Source: Oscheius onirici
Taxonomy: Eukaryota; Nematoda; Chromadorea; Rhabditida; Rhabditidae
NCBI GenBank assembly: GCA_932521025.1
Contig: OW051468.1
Coordinates: 6,882,064-6,946,063 of the forward strand
DNA length: 64,000 bases
Reading direction: 5' to 3'
The translations under genes and the position numbers were made by a program. The first letter of the stretch is position 1. The number at the start of each line of letters is the position of its first letter. Positions 34,626 through 45,270 of this stretch are shown piece by piece. Below the pieces are notes generated by a model. The model saw only the letters and a program-made list of their open reading frames with translations. It was not told the DNA's origin and searched no databases.

Positions 34626-36092
34626 CTAACAGAATGACAGCCATTTGCGCAGCTTCCCGCGGATTTCGTCGTCAGTCAGATTCTGATAGGTCAATCGACG
34701 AATGTACATATGCTAAAATTGTAAGATTGGAGGAAAATGCATTAAAACAACTAACGAAATAGAGCTGTTGGGAAGACAACGAGTCCAGTTTGGAAGTGAG
34801 AATCCTGTCAAGTTCCTTGAGAGATGCGGCTCGGTTTGACAGGCGGCCGTGAAGATTTGGTAGCGGGATCGGCAGAATTCCGTGAAGACGACTAATGGCC
34901 ATCTAAAATTATTTCATAGGCTCTTCACGAAAGATTTGTAGTGAGACCAATTCGTTCAAGTTTAGCAAGCAAATATTCAGTCAAGATACGCAGTCAAATG
35001 ACAATTTTTGCGGCGTATCCAATGTTCAAGTTCTAAACTCGGGGAACGAAAATGAAGAACGTACGACAGAATCAAAGGGAGCACTTTCAATAGACGAAGA
35101 CGGCGCCGCCAGCGTCTTTTCGGCTGATTCAGATCTCTCCATAGACTTTTGCACGTCTTTCAAAAAGAATTCTTTCCGTTGTTGGTCAGTCCAAAAGTGT
35201 CGGGTGAGAACGAGGCGTGGGAAGAAGATTCTAAAATTGAAATAATAAGATGCAGAAGGAAAAGAGACGAACATCGCGAAGCCAATGACGTAAACGGTAA
35301 ATGGAAGTGGCAACAGAGTCAACACGACGGCCAGTTTGGGACCCTCTGCCGGAGTCTGCAAAATGTTGGTTAGAATGAGCTATTTTTCTATATTTAGTCT
35401 GTTTTTGTTAAAACGGCAGAGAGCAAATTCCGGCAGGTGGTCTCAAACTGTTGCCGTTCTCAAAAAAATCCAGGCAAAAATTAGGGTACGTTCAGGGGAA
35501 TTTGGTAGCACACGACAAACATGCTGATAAGGTTCAGATTTTACGGGTTTTCCTTGGCGCAAAGAGAGAATATTAGAGGAACAACTTACAGCAAAAGTAT
35601 TAGCAAATCTCCTGGACCGGGAATTTGTAAAACGATCATCAAGAAGAGCATTTTCGCTAGCTCTCCGCCGCTCTAACACAGGTTAATCTAGAAGAATATG
35701 ATCGGCCTACCTGAACGAGAACTTCCAATTCAGGAAGCGACAGCTCTTGGAGTTTCTTCCCAGATTTCAGATCTTTCCTGACTCGGAAATACGTCTTGAT
35801 GTCGGAGAAACACCAGCGAGAACCTAAATTCAGTCTAGTTTTACATGGGGAAAAATTGAGAAATTACCGTCTACGACCATGCGATGAACGGCCTGAACCT
35901 TCGGCCATCGGCCAATAAACTTGTCATAGCGGTCAGATAATGACCCGGGAGCTGAAGGCTTGGCTGGCGGTGGACCGGCTGACGTCAACCTGAATACTTT
36001 TATGAGAAAAGAAGGGTGAAATGTGCAAACCTAATGGAATTGCTGAGTAATTGAGCAGATGACCTATATAATAAAGTGGCTCTAAGGGACAT
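34626..36092 (-). CDS. LETMD1: LETM1-domain protein LETMD1
   Basis: Mitochondrial inner-membrane protein. The ATG at 36092 gives a Ser/Arg-rich presequence (MSLRATLLYRSSAQLLSNSI). The family block SDRYDKFIGRWPKVQAVHRM follows, then SDIKTYFRVRKDLKSGKKLQ. A strongly hydrophobic part comes next (AKMLFLMIVLQIPGPGDLLI; LPLPFTVYVIGFAMFVSFPS), and FFPRLVLTRHFWTDQQRKEF, matching the LETMD1 pattern FPRQLLIRHFWTxxQ. The C-terminus YIRRLTYQNLTDDEIRGKLR then KWLSFC ends with TAG at 34626-34628. One exon (near 35590-35675) is correct only in the frame reading SGGELAKMLFLM; other frames also look open. Confidence 0.87.
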
Positions 36093-36448
36093 CTTCCTGG
36101 AAATGCTAGTTTCATTACGGCAGCGATTATTCAAAAGTCACGGTTATTAAAATGCATTTTCTGCGTGAGAAAATGCAAAAGAATCGAGTTAGAAACCGGC
36201 TTTAGGGGACAAGAGAAGCAAAGATGTGGCGGTTTCTAGACTTCCGAAAACTCCAGAAGGCTCGAAAACGATAGTTTTCAAATAATTTGGCATGGAATTC
36301 GCCTGCTTTTAATCTTCAAAAAATACAGTTTTGAGAGGTAAACAATGAGTACAAACTCAGAATTATGACAAGAGCCCTGTTTGAAAGTTTATTCTGGAGA
36401 CCAGGAAAACGAGTATGAAAAAATGGAGATCAAACAAAGTGAATGTAT

Positions 36449-36870
36449 TTAGACACGTCCGGTGGGGAAGACGAAGGATATGTAGTCCGACCAGCGATGT
36501 CCTTCGGCTCTATATGACTAAAACATGATTCTTATGCTAAAAAGGGGAACAGTACCTGGAAAATAGACTCCCAGGTGACGATGACAATGATCCAAAATAG
36601 GCATCCTATTCCACTGAGAATTACATATCTGAACGAGTTTGATAAAAAGGGAGGAACACCTACTTTCTGATAGTTTTGCGCTCCTCGGAAGGTGGTCTTC
36701 TGAAAGCCTCGGAGAAGAACCAGAAGAAATTTGTCAGCCAGGCGAAGGGAAGAAGCGCCAGGCCAATGAAAAAATACCTAGAAATTGTGCATTTAGGAGA
36801 AATCTTCAAAAATAGCCTGCCTTTTACACAGAACAACCTTCTCCTTCGTGTCTAGTTTATCCAAGTCCAT
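36449..36870 (-). CDS. pen-2: Presenilin enhancer 2 (gamma-secretase subunit)
   Basis: Smallest subunit of gamma-secretase, required for presenilin endoproteolysis and Notch cleavage. The ATG at 36870 starts MDLDKLDTKEKVVLCKR. It continues YFFIGLALLPFAWLTNFFWF, FSEAFRRPPSEERKTIRKYV, LFWIIVIVTWESIFQSYRAE and ends DYISFVFPTGRV, nearly the C. elegans tail. Length is about 100 residues, as usual. The first intron appears to use a GC donor (AAAAG|GCAGGC), because only that join keeps the conserved LCKRYF; a GT donor 9 bp upstream would delete Cys-Lys-Arg. TAA is at 36449-36451. It lies between REC114-like and LETMD1 genes on the same strand. Confidence 0.95.
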
Positions 36871-37168
36871 CGCAGAGTGCTGAAATGAGACCGATGAGGT
36901 AAAACTGAGCGAAAAATCGATAGTGGAAATGAAAAGCCATCCGATGAGCAGAAGTAAACAAATAACAGTAGGATATATAGCTTTATAAGGACAACAAAAA
37001 TCACAAGATAGAAATTTACAGAAGATAAAAACAATGGACAGAGACAACTGCGTTGTTGAAAATATTTTGTAAATAAAGGGAAATAGTCACTGCGTACACC
37101 TGCTCCGCGGGCAAATTTGAGGAAAGTCACATCAGAATTTCGTCAAATTAATAAAAAGAGGCATGGTT

Positions 37169-38784
37169 TTAAAAACCATTTAGAATGGCGTCTACTTTGG
37201 CCAGCGTTTCGGCGATGCTGTCGGTTTCCCCGTTGAATGAAGGGTCCTGCAAGAAATGTTTTTGTTTTAGAAACAATTGAAAAGAGCTACCTTTTCATAA
37301 GTATTATCCTCGTCCTCAATTTTTGGAGCTGAGACGGCTGGAGCTAAAATGAGTTTGTTTTCGTGCTCGTCCGGTCGTGGAACATGCTGATCCGGAGTGC
37401 TGTTGGAGCCGTTCAAAACCTAAAATGACAGGTTTAAGGTTTGTCAATAAATTGTATGGATACACAGGTGAAACGTATTGCTTTACACGCATACTGCGCT
37501 CAGGCAACAAATATACGTAGGTTATCTTAACTGAACTTTCAATGACATGCGTCGGTAAGCAAGATATAACGGAACTAATTGATTGCGATTTAGTTCACTG
37601 GTTTCTAATCTAGTGGTAAAAAGACTACCTCACTAACGCGTTGTACAAAGAGCTGGAAAGATTTGTCGGCAGTAAGCGCTTCGATCAATGAGACGAGCTG
37701 CTCCGAAGAGATGTTTTCATACGAATCCGTGTCAGTCTGGCAGCTTTGGTTCTAAAAAAGACGATGATTACGGGGTCGAGGACTTTATGTAGAAAAAAAT
37801 TTCTACATAAAGTCCTCGACCCATGATTACGAGAGAATTGAAACCTACAATCATTGCAGGGACTACAGGCTTCTGTGACTTCAGAGGGGAGAATTTCGAA
37901 CCCTCGTCCAGCAAATGTACCGCATTTCCATGTGAATATGTCTCCTGGTCGTACGAACTGGCATACGGATTCGGCTTCTCGGCCACAATCGGGGTTGAAT
38001 GGACCGGAGACCAGCTCGTAACGGATACTGGCGAAGTCGGAAACTGATTGTAGAGATGATTAACAGGCGGCTGCGAGAATGAATAGTCGTGGGTTAACTA
38101 AATTGACAAAGCTTGACAGGCTCTGTGCGAACACTTACATTCATTCCGCTCTCGTACGATTTGGTGACTTCTACAGGTTGTGTGTACGGCTTTCTCACTT
38201 CGTTTGCAAGCTAAACTGTGCATGCATCAAAAATACAGCCTTACCATGGGATTGTTGAACGGAGAGAAGCCGGCGCCACGAAAGTCTGGGACACTTCCTT
38301 GAGAATTGGACTGGGAGTACATGGAGCCTTGGGAAAATGTCATCTGGCTGTTCTGAGAGCAGAAGAGGTCCTGTTGGCTGTTCTTGTCCGCCTGCACGAC
38401 GCAGACGAAACGCGAGAAAATTTCGTTGATCTCTCCGAAGTCAAATCTGGACATGACACGAAAACGGAACTTCTCATCGGTTTTTTTGCCTGGAGAGTGA
38501 ACAAAGAACGAATTGGCTTGACTTCTGAATTACAAATTTCCATTTGAAGCACAACGATGACGTACTTGACGAGCAAATTAGGATTCGACAGCGAGATCTG
38601 CATCAGAGACTGTGGTCCATGAAAAACTATCAGAATACACTTTTGCAGCAATATCTTGAGAGTAATATTGTTCGTCTGAAAGATTGGTAAGCTATAAATA
38701 AAGGAAAAAACTAACGAAGACGCCTCCCTGCGACCCAAGATCGCTGTACTTCAGCAGCTTCCAGGATCTCTCCGTGTGATTCAT
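37169..38784 (-). CDS. REC114-like (DSB-1/2 type) meiotic protein, tentative
   Basis: REC114 family proteins promote SPO11 double-strand breaks in meiosis. The ATG at 38784 follows TTTTTCAG by 8 bp, fitting trans-splicing. The N-terminal part reads as a PH-like beta-rich domain: HTERSWKLLKYSDLGS, NITLKILLQKCILIVFHGPQ, SLMQISLSN, KFRFRVMSRFDFGEINEIFS. A Gln/Ser/Pro-rich linker follows (SQGSMYSQSNSQGS). The C-terminal helical motif is EQLVSLIEALTADKSFQLFV then QRVSEVL, like the REC114 tail that binds MEI4. It ends KVDAILNGF with TAA at 37169-37171. Exons join in phase. Identity is weak, so a different PH-fold protein is possible. Confidence 0.6.
37764..37831. mobile_element. 50-bp palindrome flanked by exact 9-bp direct repeats
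   Basis: Positions 37773-37822 form an inverted repeat with 23-bp arms (GGGTCGAGGACTTTATGTAG plus AAA) and a 4-bp centre. ATGATTACG is present directly on each side (37764-37772 and 37823-37831). It sits inside an intron of the REC114-like gene. A 9-bp target duplication is typical of Mutator-like elements. Confidence 0.85.
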
Positions 38785-39456
38785 ATATGGAGCTGAAAAA
38801 TGGCGAACAGCCTAAAATACAGCTAAATATATTCAACAAAGTGATACCAACTAAAGGAAACAAATATATTTCAAAAATTGACCAGTCGTCTACAACGGCT
38901 GCGGCCGCCCTGGCGCCTGCAACAGTCAGAGGTACCAATAAAATTATGTCCAAGTTCTGGATTCCCATACAAATCGGCTAAACCTTTGACTCTACTGTAC
39001 GTTGCTATTCCGAAAATAATTTGCTATGCCGAAAACTTGGTAAGATACTGATGCTACTGGGCAGAGCCTGTTTGCCGGGTATTCTTCCACTGAAGAAAAT
39101 TTGACTAAAATCGTTGTTGGTCGCGTAAGAATCACCCATAAGCCATTCTTTGAAAATAATAATAGCGGCTTGTCAGGTCAAGCGCATTGGTCAACCAGCT
39201 TTTCTTCCAGATTTTTGTTTTTCAAGTTTAAGACAGTATTCCAGTTCGGAGATGTCATAACTTTGCTTTTTTGTTACAAAAATAGAGCTGGGATATTCGT
39301 TCGCTATAATTATTTTTGAAAAAAAAAATTGCCTTCAGTGCGGAGGGCAAAGGAAATTCAGCACGCTTTTTTTCTGGATTTTTTGTGCTTCCCCAGTCGT
39401 TTTTGGCGAATTTCGCCTTGTTTTTCGTTTTTCTTTGCGGATTTGTCTTTTTTTAA
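38785..39456. other. Repeat-rich intergenic region
   Basis: Contains one copy of a small hairpin repeat (38882-38910). Position 39329 to about 39452 is a truncated copy of the TA-flanked element at 42912 (TTGCCTTCAGTGCGG and GAAATTCAGCACGC). Confidence 0.6.
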
Positions 39457-39935
39457 AAGGAAGCCTCCGGGATCGGGTGAAGTGGTGCAACCGCTGTCAT
39501 TGGTCCCGTCACGATCTTGTCCCCCCCCCCAAAGTGCATATTTTGCATTTTTCTACGCCTTGCACTCATTTTTTCGTTTGCAACCATGTTTAATCGATTC
39601 TGCATCAAATTTTACACCAGTTACGCCTATTCCGACATCAAAATTGCTGTGCTTACAACTAGGAAAGAACGGAAGCGCTGTTTTCGCCTTTTCCATCCAG
39701 TTTTACTAAATTTTGCTCTCGGAATGTACTTATCTGATGTAAAATGTGATGCCAAATCGATTAAACATGGTTTGGAAACGAAAAAAAGTCGAAAGTGCCA
39801 AAATAAAAATTTCGGGGTGAGATCGTGTCTGGACCCGTTGGAATCGTGTTGGGACCCGCTGCAATCATGACGGAACCCGTAAAATTGGTCTCGCAGCGGT
39901 TGCACCATTATTTCACCCGATCCCGGAGGCTTCCT
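39457..39935. mobile_element. TTAA-flanked foldback element, 479 bp
   Basis: Flanked by TTAA (39453-39456 and 39936-39939). The ends read AAGGAAGCCTCCGGGATCGG and its reverse complement. The two inner halves are diverged inverted copies (CATGTTTAATCGATT and AATCGATTAAACATG). At least three relatives lie at 49-53 kb. No coding capacity. TTAA suggests mobilisation by a piggyBac-type transposase. Confidence 0.85.
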
Positions 39936-40078
39936 TTAACGACAAACTGCTTTGAAAGATAACCAAGAAAGGCATATGAAAGCGATACAAAGGAGAGGTA
40001 ATTTCTCGAGCAAAAAGGAATAAAAAAAATATTTTTTTCGTAAAACATTCATTTCTTATCACCTTATTGCAAAACTTT

Positions 40079-41446
40079 TTACGGCGAGAATTCTTCAACA
40101 TCTCGGTCGTAAACAATGTTGTCCTCAGCGGAATAGATGTACAGTTGATTGCGGGGCAGAATGATCCAGCGAGAGACGTAATGATACATCTGTTGATCGT
40201 TGAGGGCACCCTCCGCCTCCTCTTCTCCCTCGCCGCTCGTGTACAAATCGACGTAGTTTAGGCCTCGTACCATCGCTAGACGGCCTCCCAGGATTGCTTG
40301 CTTCTAAATTATAGATTTTTCTAAGAAATTTGAAGAAAAAGCTTACGTTAATTTGCTTCTTGACAATTTGACAGCCCTGTTTCCCTACGTAGATTTCGTG
40401 ATCGTCACCGACGGCATAGACACGGTCGTCACAAGCGGCTAGGGCCTTCACGTCACGAATCGGGCCGTTTCTCTTGCGATGACGTGGAAATTGAGGGAAC
40501 CGACTTCTCGGATCGTCATGATTCGCGGATCGACGCCGGCGGCACCGATGTTCTCGCCGAGAGGACAAAGGCTGAGAATGCGGGGTTGAAGGCGTCGGAC
40601 TTATGATCCGATGGTACGAAAGTACCCGCGCGGGTTCGAATCCCGTCCGTGGCAATTTTTTTTGCCTTTTGGGGAATTGCTAGAAAAGCATGTTTGGAGC
40701 GTTTTAGATACATATAGTCAACAAATGGTTAATTTTACCTGAAGAAGGGCTCCACTCTCGGAATTCCAGAAGAACAGCTTGCCGCACGAGTCATCACTGA
40801 GGACCAGATTGTCCTTCGTGAAGGCGACTGTCCAGACGATGGTCGGAAGGCGCCTATCCTGTAGAGCCACGACCAGTTGATGTCTATTTTGACCAGCTTT
40901 GATGATGAAAACGACGTTCTGGCCTTCCACAGCCACCTGAGAGGATTTTTATCGAAATTTGTGGAAAAATAGCAAAAACCTGATTATTTCTCGAAGCTAC
41001 GGACAAGAGACGGCTGTCGACTCCGAGACTGATGCGTTTTTCGACGACGGCCTCTTCCAGATTGAAGAAATAGAGAATGTCAGAATAACTGACAAGAGCG
41101 GACTGGATGACGGCACAACAGTTCCACAGCGGAGCGGGACAGACTTGAACTCGCTGAAAATTTGGAGTTTTTATTGTTCTATGGCTATTTTCTGTCTCTT
41201 TTCAGAGATTTGTACGAAATATTCATCAAACAACCCGAAAAGCAAGAGAAACTTACTCTGATAGCGTCTGAATGTACGTTGGAGATGACGACGGAGCCGT
41301 TGATGTGTGGAGAGAATGTTCGTCCGACGAAGCACACGGATTCGATGCTGCCAGTTCCGGGACAGATGAGCTTCTCGCTGACCATCATCCAGCCGGGCAG
41401 AATGTTAAAGTCAAGCCATTTGTAGAGTCGAAGAGTCCGACGGAAG
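40079..41446 (-). CDS. UTP4/cirhin-like WD40 protein, incomplete or degenerate
   Basis: UTP4 is a WD40 subunit of the small-subunit processome in the nucleolus. Matching blocks are RTFSPHINGSVVISNVHSDA, VAVEGQNVVFIIKAGQNRH, IVWTVAFTKDNLVLSDDSCG then KLFFWNSESGALL (UTP4: IVWGVAF...SAGKVQFWDS), and DVKALAACDDRVYAVGDDHE. The last exon encodes LNYVDLYTSGEGEEEAEGAL and DQQMYHYVSRWIILPRNQLY, ending DRDVEEFSP with TAA at 40079-40081. At about 350 residues it is much shorter than UTP4 (about 650-700), so it is either a truncated copy or a divergent paralogue. An upstream exon may lie at 41476-41778. Confidence 0.5.
40571..40654 (+). tRNA. Variable-arm tRNA with anticodon TAT (nev-tRNA-Ile type), 5' part degenerate
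   Basis: The anticodon stem TCGGA/TCCGA (40595-40599/40607-40611) encloses the loop CTTATGA, giving anticodon TAT at 40602-40604. A long class II variable arm follows (GGTAC-GAAA-GTACC, 40613-40626). The T arm is GCGGG-TTCGAAT-CCCGT, the 3' acceptor strand is CCGTGGC with discriminator A, and a T8 run ends it. Body and variable arm are leucine-type, but the anticodon reads AUA. The 5' acceptor strand expected (GCCACGG) is not present and the D loop is long, so this copy may be a pseudogene. It lies in an intron of the UTP4-like gene, on the opposite strand. Confidence 0.72.
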
Positions 41447-42911
41447 CTAAGGAAATGTTATTTCAACGAACAAAGTTACCTATTCATCAAGAGAATATGG
41501 AGAATCAAAGGACGTTCACGTTGAGTATTAACGGATAGTGGAGAGAAAGGGCCTAGTCGGGCCGGCGGAGAATAAGGAATTGGGAGCCCTATCGGGGCAA
41601 CTTGCTGTGCGCCACTACACCACATGAAAATGAACTCGTACTGGTGGCCGCGAGCTGGCCCCATCCGCGCGTAACATCCATGAGAATCGTTTAGGGAACC
41701 ATCCACATGCCCGTTTTGGCGATACATCGTCTGCCACTCTGGCACCGTGGCTACCCTCTGAAATTGGCAACATTCCAATCACAAGAAAAGGTTTTCATGT
41801 AGCACCCAGCAACAAGCTTGATGCTATACGATAGGGAATCGAAGTGGTTTTATGTTTCCTAATTTTAGTTGAATCAAGCCGCTTTTGACCGCCCTTTGAC
41901 ATGGTTGTTTGCCACAAGGCGAAACGCAAGCGACCAAAATGCGTTTACTCTATTTGGATTCCTCCGTCCAAAAAAAAAAACCTTTTTGCAATGCGTTTCC
42001 AAACAGTCTTTACTCGCACACTTATTTTTACTGCTGAAAAAAACACGAAAAGGCGCTACTTTGGTTTAAAAAAAAATTTCCTGACATCATTCCGTCACTT
42101 GATTGCCAATTTCTAACTGAAGGAGAGTTTTCACGTTTTTTTTCTTCAGAGAGTTAAAACACGGTGTTTTCATAGTTTGCGATGTTCTGCAAAGTTGTAG
42201 CTTTTGATGCTAACTTTGCCGAACATCCACTATAAATTGCTTCCAAGTCTCTGTGTGTGTTTGTCTGAAGCTTTTATTGAGTATAAGGTTTGCAACGCCA
42301 TTCCAAGGCTAAAGTTACCCACTATCCCCTTTTTTATTGGCCTGAACCACTTGAAAACCGTTTCTGTATGGGAACCACCGAATGCAGAAACAAAGTCTTC
42401 GTCTCCCAATAGTGACTTGCCTAAACTTATTACTACTAACTCCTTTCTCCTTAATTGTGCTCACAAATCCTTCCATTTTGATTGCCAATAATAGCTTCCG
42501 ACAGACACACACAGAGAGACCAGGGAGCAATTTAAAATAGACAAGGAGGTATGTTTTATGTTTTTAAGTAGAGACGGAAAATCAAATGTGAGAACATTGT
42601 TTCTTTTTAGTATTTTTCGAGAGGCAGGGACCCATTGGAACAGAGGGACAAGGGAAGGGTTCTGAAGCTAGGCTGGGGTTCCGTGGCAGGCAATGACAAA
42701 AGCTTTGTGCCGTTGCAAACATTGTTGTGAAAAGGCAAAAAAGTTACAGCGATATTCGTGTTTTCCTCAGTCCGCTGTAAAAGTAGGAAGTGCGGGGATA
42801 AAGGCAGATTGGAAAAAAATAGCAAAAAGATTTTTTCGGAATGGAACCCAAAAGGGATACTTCGCAGAACAGAGTACAGGTTTTAGTGATTTGAGTTTTT
42901 TCTTGTGACTA
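41447..42911. other. Repeat-rich region without a recognised gene
   Basis: A minus-strand open frame at 41476-41778 may include 5' exons of the UTP4-like gene. It overlaps a tRNA-like stretch with a good box A (TGGTGTAGTGG, minus strand near 41617). A palindromic motif, GATGTTCTGCAAAGTTGTAG, is at 42180-42230. A repeated motif near 42275 recurs at 52243 and 56045. Confidence 0.45.
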
Positions 42912-43274
42912 GACATGTGCGCTCGGACCGGCTGGTAAAAAATTTGCCTTCAGTGCGGCGGACAAAAGAAATTCAGCACGCTTTTTTTTGTGTTTCCCCA
43001 GTCATTGTGAACAAATACCAGCTAGTACAGAAAAAAGTTAGGCAAAAAAAAAATCCACAAAGAAAATTGAAATTTCGTACGAAAAACACGAATTTTGTCG
43101 GATTTTTTCGCGAATTTCGTCTTATTTTTCGTTTTTCTTTGCGGATTTGTCTTTTTTGCTTAACGTTTTCGACTGGAAAAACACAAAAAAAAAACCCAGA
43201 AAGAAGCGTGCTGAATTTCATTTGCCCGTTGCACTGAAGGCAATTTTTTCCCAGCCGGTTCAAGCGCACATGTC
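42912..43274. mobile_element. TA-flanked MITE, 363 bp
   Basis: The terminal inverted repeats start GACATGTGCGCT and continue through TTGCCTTCAGTGC and AAATTCAGCACGCTT, about 75 bp each. They are flanked by TA (42910-42911, 43275-43276). No open frame of interest. A truncated copy lies at 39329. Confidence 0.88.
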
Positions 43275-44039
43275 TATATACTTGTGACAAACAGCCATGT
43301 CAAAGGGCAAGAATTTGGTTTTCCGTGGTATTCCGTCGTATCTTAAACGGGGGATTTTGAAAAAAAATTTCAACCAAATCTAGTTTGTGCCTGATTTAAA
43401 AGTTTTTTTTTGCCTTTATGTCAAATAAAGTTATTACGTGTGGTAAGAATAAATAGCCCCATCTGAAATTTTGTTTTCAATCCAAATTCCATCAAAATTT
43501 GGCTGAAAGGCGGCAGTATAGGACCCAACTTCCGTGGTAGTATAGGGCCCAACAGACAAAAGCTTAGAATATTTACATTTAGACCCTTATCTTGTTTTGA
43601 GGAAAACATATCGATGTTCTATGGCCTATTAGATGCATCCCATATGTGGCTATATGCCTGCACAATATAATAGTCATCAAATAGTTTTCTCAAACATTCG
43701 CTCCTCAACTTTTTTTTTTCAATTGATCAAAAACACCATGTCTCTTTTTGCCACTTTTGTCGCGAATTTTGAGGGGAAAACTATTTTTTAGGTAACAGCA
43801 AACTCTATACGATGCTATTGGAAAAATAAAAATATTTAACCCAAAAATTCCATGATACCCCCCCCCCCATATATTATAAATTTTCTCAAAAATTCAAATT
43901 CGAGCTCAAAAAATCACCATAAGATATGCTGAAATTTGGGACTCAAAATCGTTCCCCATCCGAAATTAAGCAAGCAATTGAGCTGATATTTGCAGGGGTG
44001 GTTCATAGGCCAATAAAATGCTACTGTTAACAAAAAGAT

Positions 44040-44107
44040 TTGCTCACGGCGGACCCGAACCCTGGTCGCTCCAGCGTGAATTTTCCAAACCCACTTCGCC
44101 ATCCGGA
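44040..44107 (-). pseudogene. tRNA-like pseudogene
   Basis: The minus strand shows a box A-like TGGCGAAGTGGG and a box B-like GGTTCGGGTCC about 35 bp apart, ending near GTGAGCA. Stems are imperfect. It is best read as a tRNA-derived relic, perhaps the head of a SINE. Confidence 0.45.
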
Positions 44108-44511
44108 CATTTTCAGTTTCGACATGTTCCCAAAGCCAAAAAATCGTTTTTCAAAAAAGCAAAATGCTCGTCTTTCTGAGGCGGTAATTATTGTAATTGA
44201 AAACCTTTTTTAGGAGCCAACCCGGAGGACATATGAGCCAAATACTGATTTTTGTCAAAACTTGAACCATTCACTGTTCTGAGTAAAGTAAAGTTTCTTC
44301 CCGACTCAAGCCTGAGTTCCGAAGAGACCCATGGGCTGCGGGTACTTCCTGAGTGGCCAGGTTGCGGTAGGCGTTAACGTTCCGAAGCTGCCTCGACTTT
44401 ACTGGGAACGCCTTTACTCCGTAGCAAGCTACTACCAATTTACCGACCTCGGAAGGATGGAAGCATTGGTTGGGCCGAAGCGGGGTTTTGAACTTGGGAC
44501 CCTTTAGACTA

Positions 44512-44765
44512 GACATGGCTCTGGGCCAGGCCAGACCCAGGCCGGCCAGGTTTCCGGAAAAATGAAGGTACCCTTGTTAGAATGAATTTTTAGCATAATT
44601 TAGACATCAATATTAGAAAGTTATTGATTGGTTTTATAGTTCCATTTTTTTCTAAAAATGACCAAAAAATACCCTTTTTGATCAAGAAATACCAAAATTC
44701 TCTTCCGGGCCGGCCCCCAGGCCCAGAATTTCAGGCCTGGGCCGGGCCGGCCTGACAGCCATGTC
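44512..44765. mobile_element. TA-flanked MITE, 254 bp
   Basis: The ends read GACATGGCT and AGCCATGTC, flanked by TA (44510-44511, 44766-44767). GC-rich subterminal repeats (GGGCCAGGCC, GGCCGGCC) surround an AT-rich centre. The GACATG terminus is shared with the MITE at 42912. Confidence 0.85.
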
Positions 44766-45270
44766 TACTTTAGACTGACGCGGCGCCACCTGCCATTGCG
44801 TCATCTCGCTTCTGAGACGGTAATATATCCAGGTCTCTCATATAGCTTATTAATTCGGCTAGGGTAGACCTTCATTTTGGAACCGAGTTTGCCCGATTTG
44901 GTTGAATTTGGAGGAAGTTATGAGCAATTTTTAAATACTTAGTTGGCGACCTAATACATGGTGTTTTTGGCTAAGTTAAAAAAAAGTTTAGCAGTGACTG
45001 TTTGAGAAAACAATTCTATGACTTGGGCTGATATTGTGCATGGATATAGCCCCCTATGTTTCCCGCAAAAAAAGTTATGGGTCGAACAGTGCCGGCCGCG
45101 AAGTCGGACACCAAAAAGTGGTAAAAATCAACCTAAATTTTGTGGGAGAGAACAATACTGCCGCCTTCCAGCCAAATTTTGGTGGCGTTTGGATTGAATC
45201 CAAATATTTTAGAGGGGGGATTTATTCTAATCACACATTATAAAGGACTCGTGCCCGATCTGAGTGCAAA

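Larger units (their letters stand above)
43430..45270. mobile_element. Large diverged foldback carrying other insertions
   Basis: The left arm (from about 43430) and right arm (to about 45270) pair in inverted orientation at several places: CCAAATTTTG/CAAAATTTGG next to GGCGGCAGTA/TACTGCCGCC, the ATATTGTGCA...GATATAGCC block, and the GTTTGAGAAAAC block. The arms are well diverged. The middle holds tRNA-derived sequence and the 254-bp MITE at 44512. Confidence 0.6.

Noticed and set aside
40125..40655. 176-residue minus-strand ORF as a protein
   Set aside because: Its start is antisense translation of the tRNA, and the rest spans an exon and intron of the UTP4-like gene.
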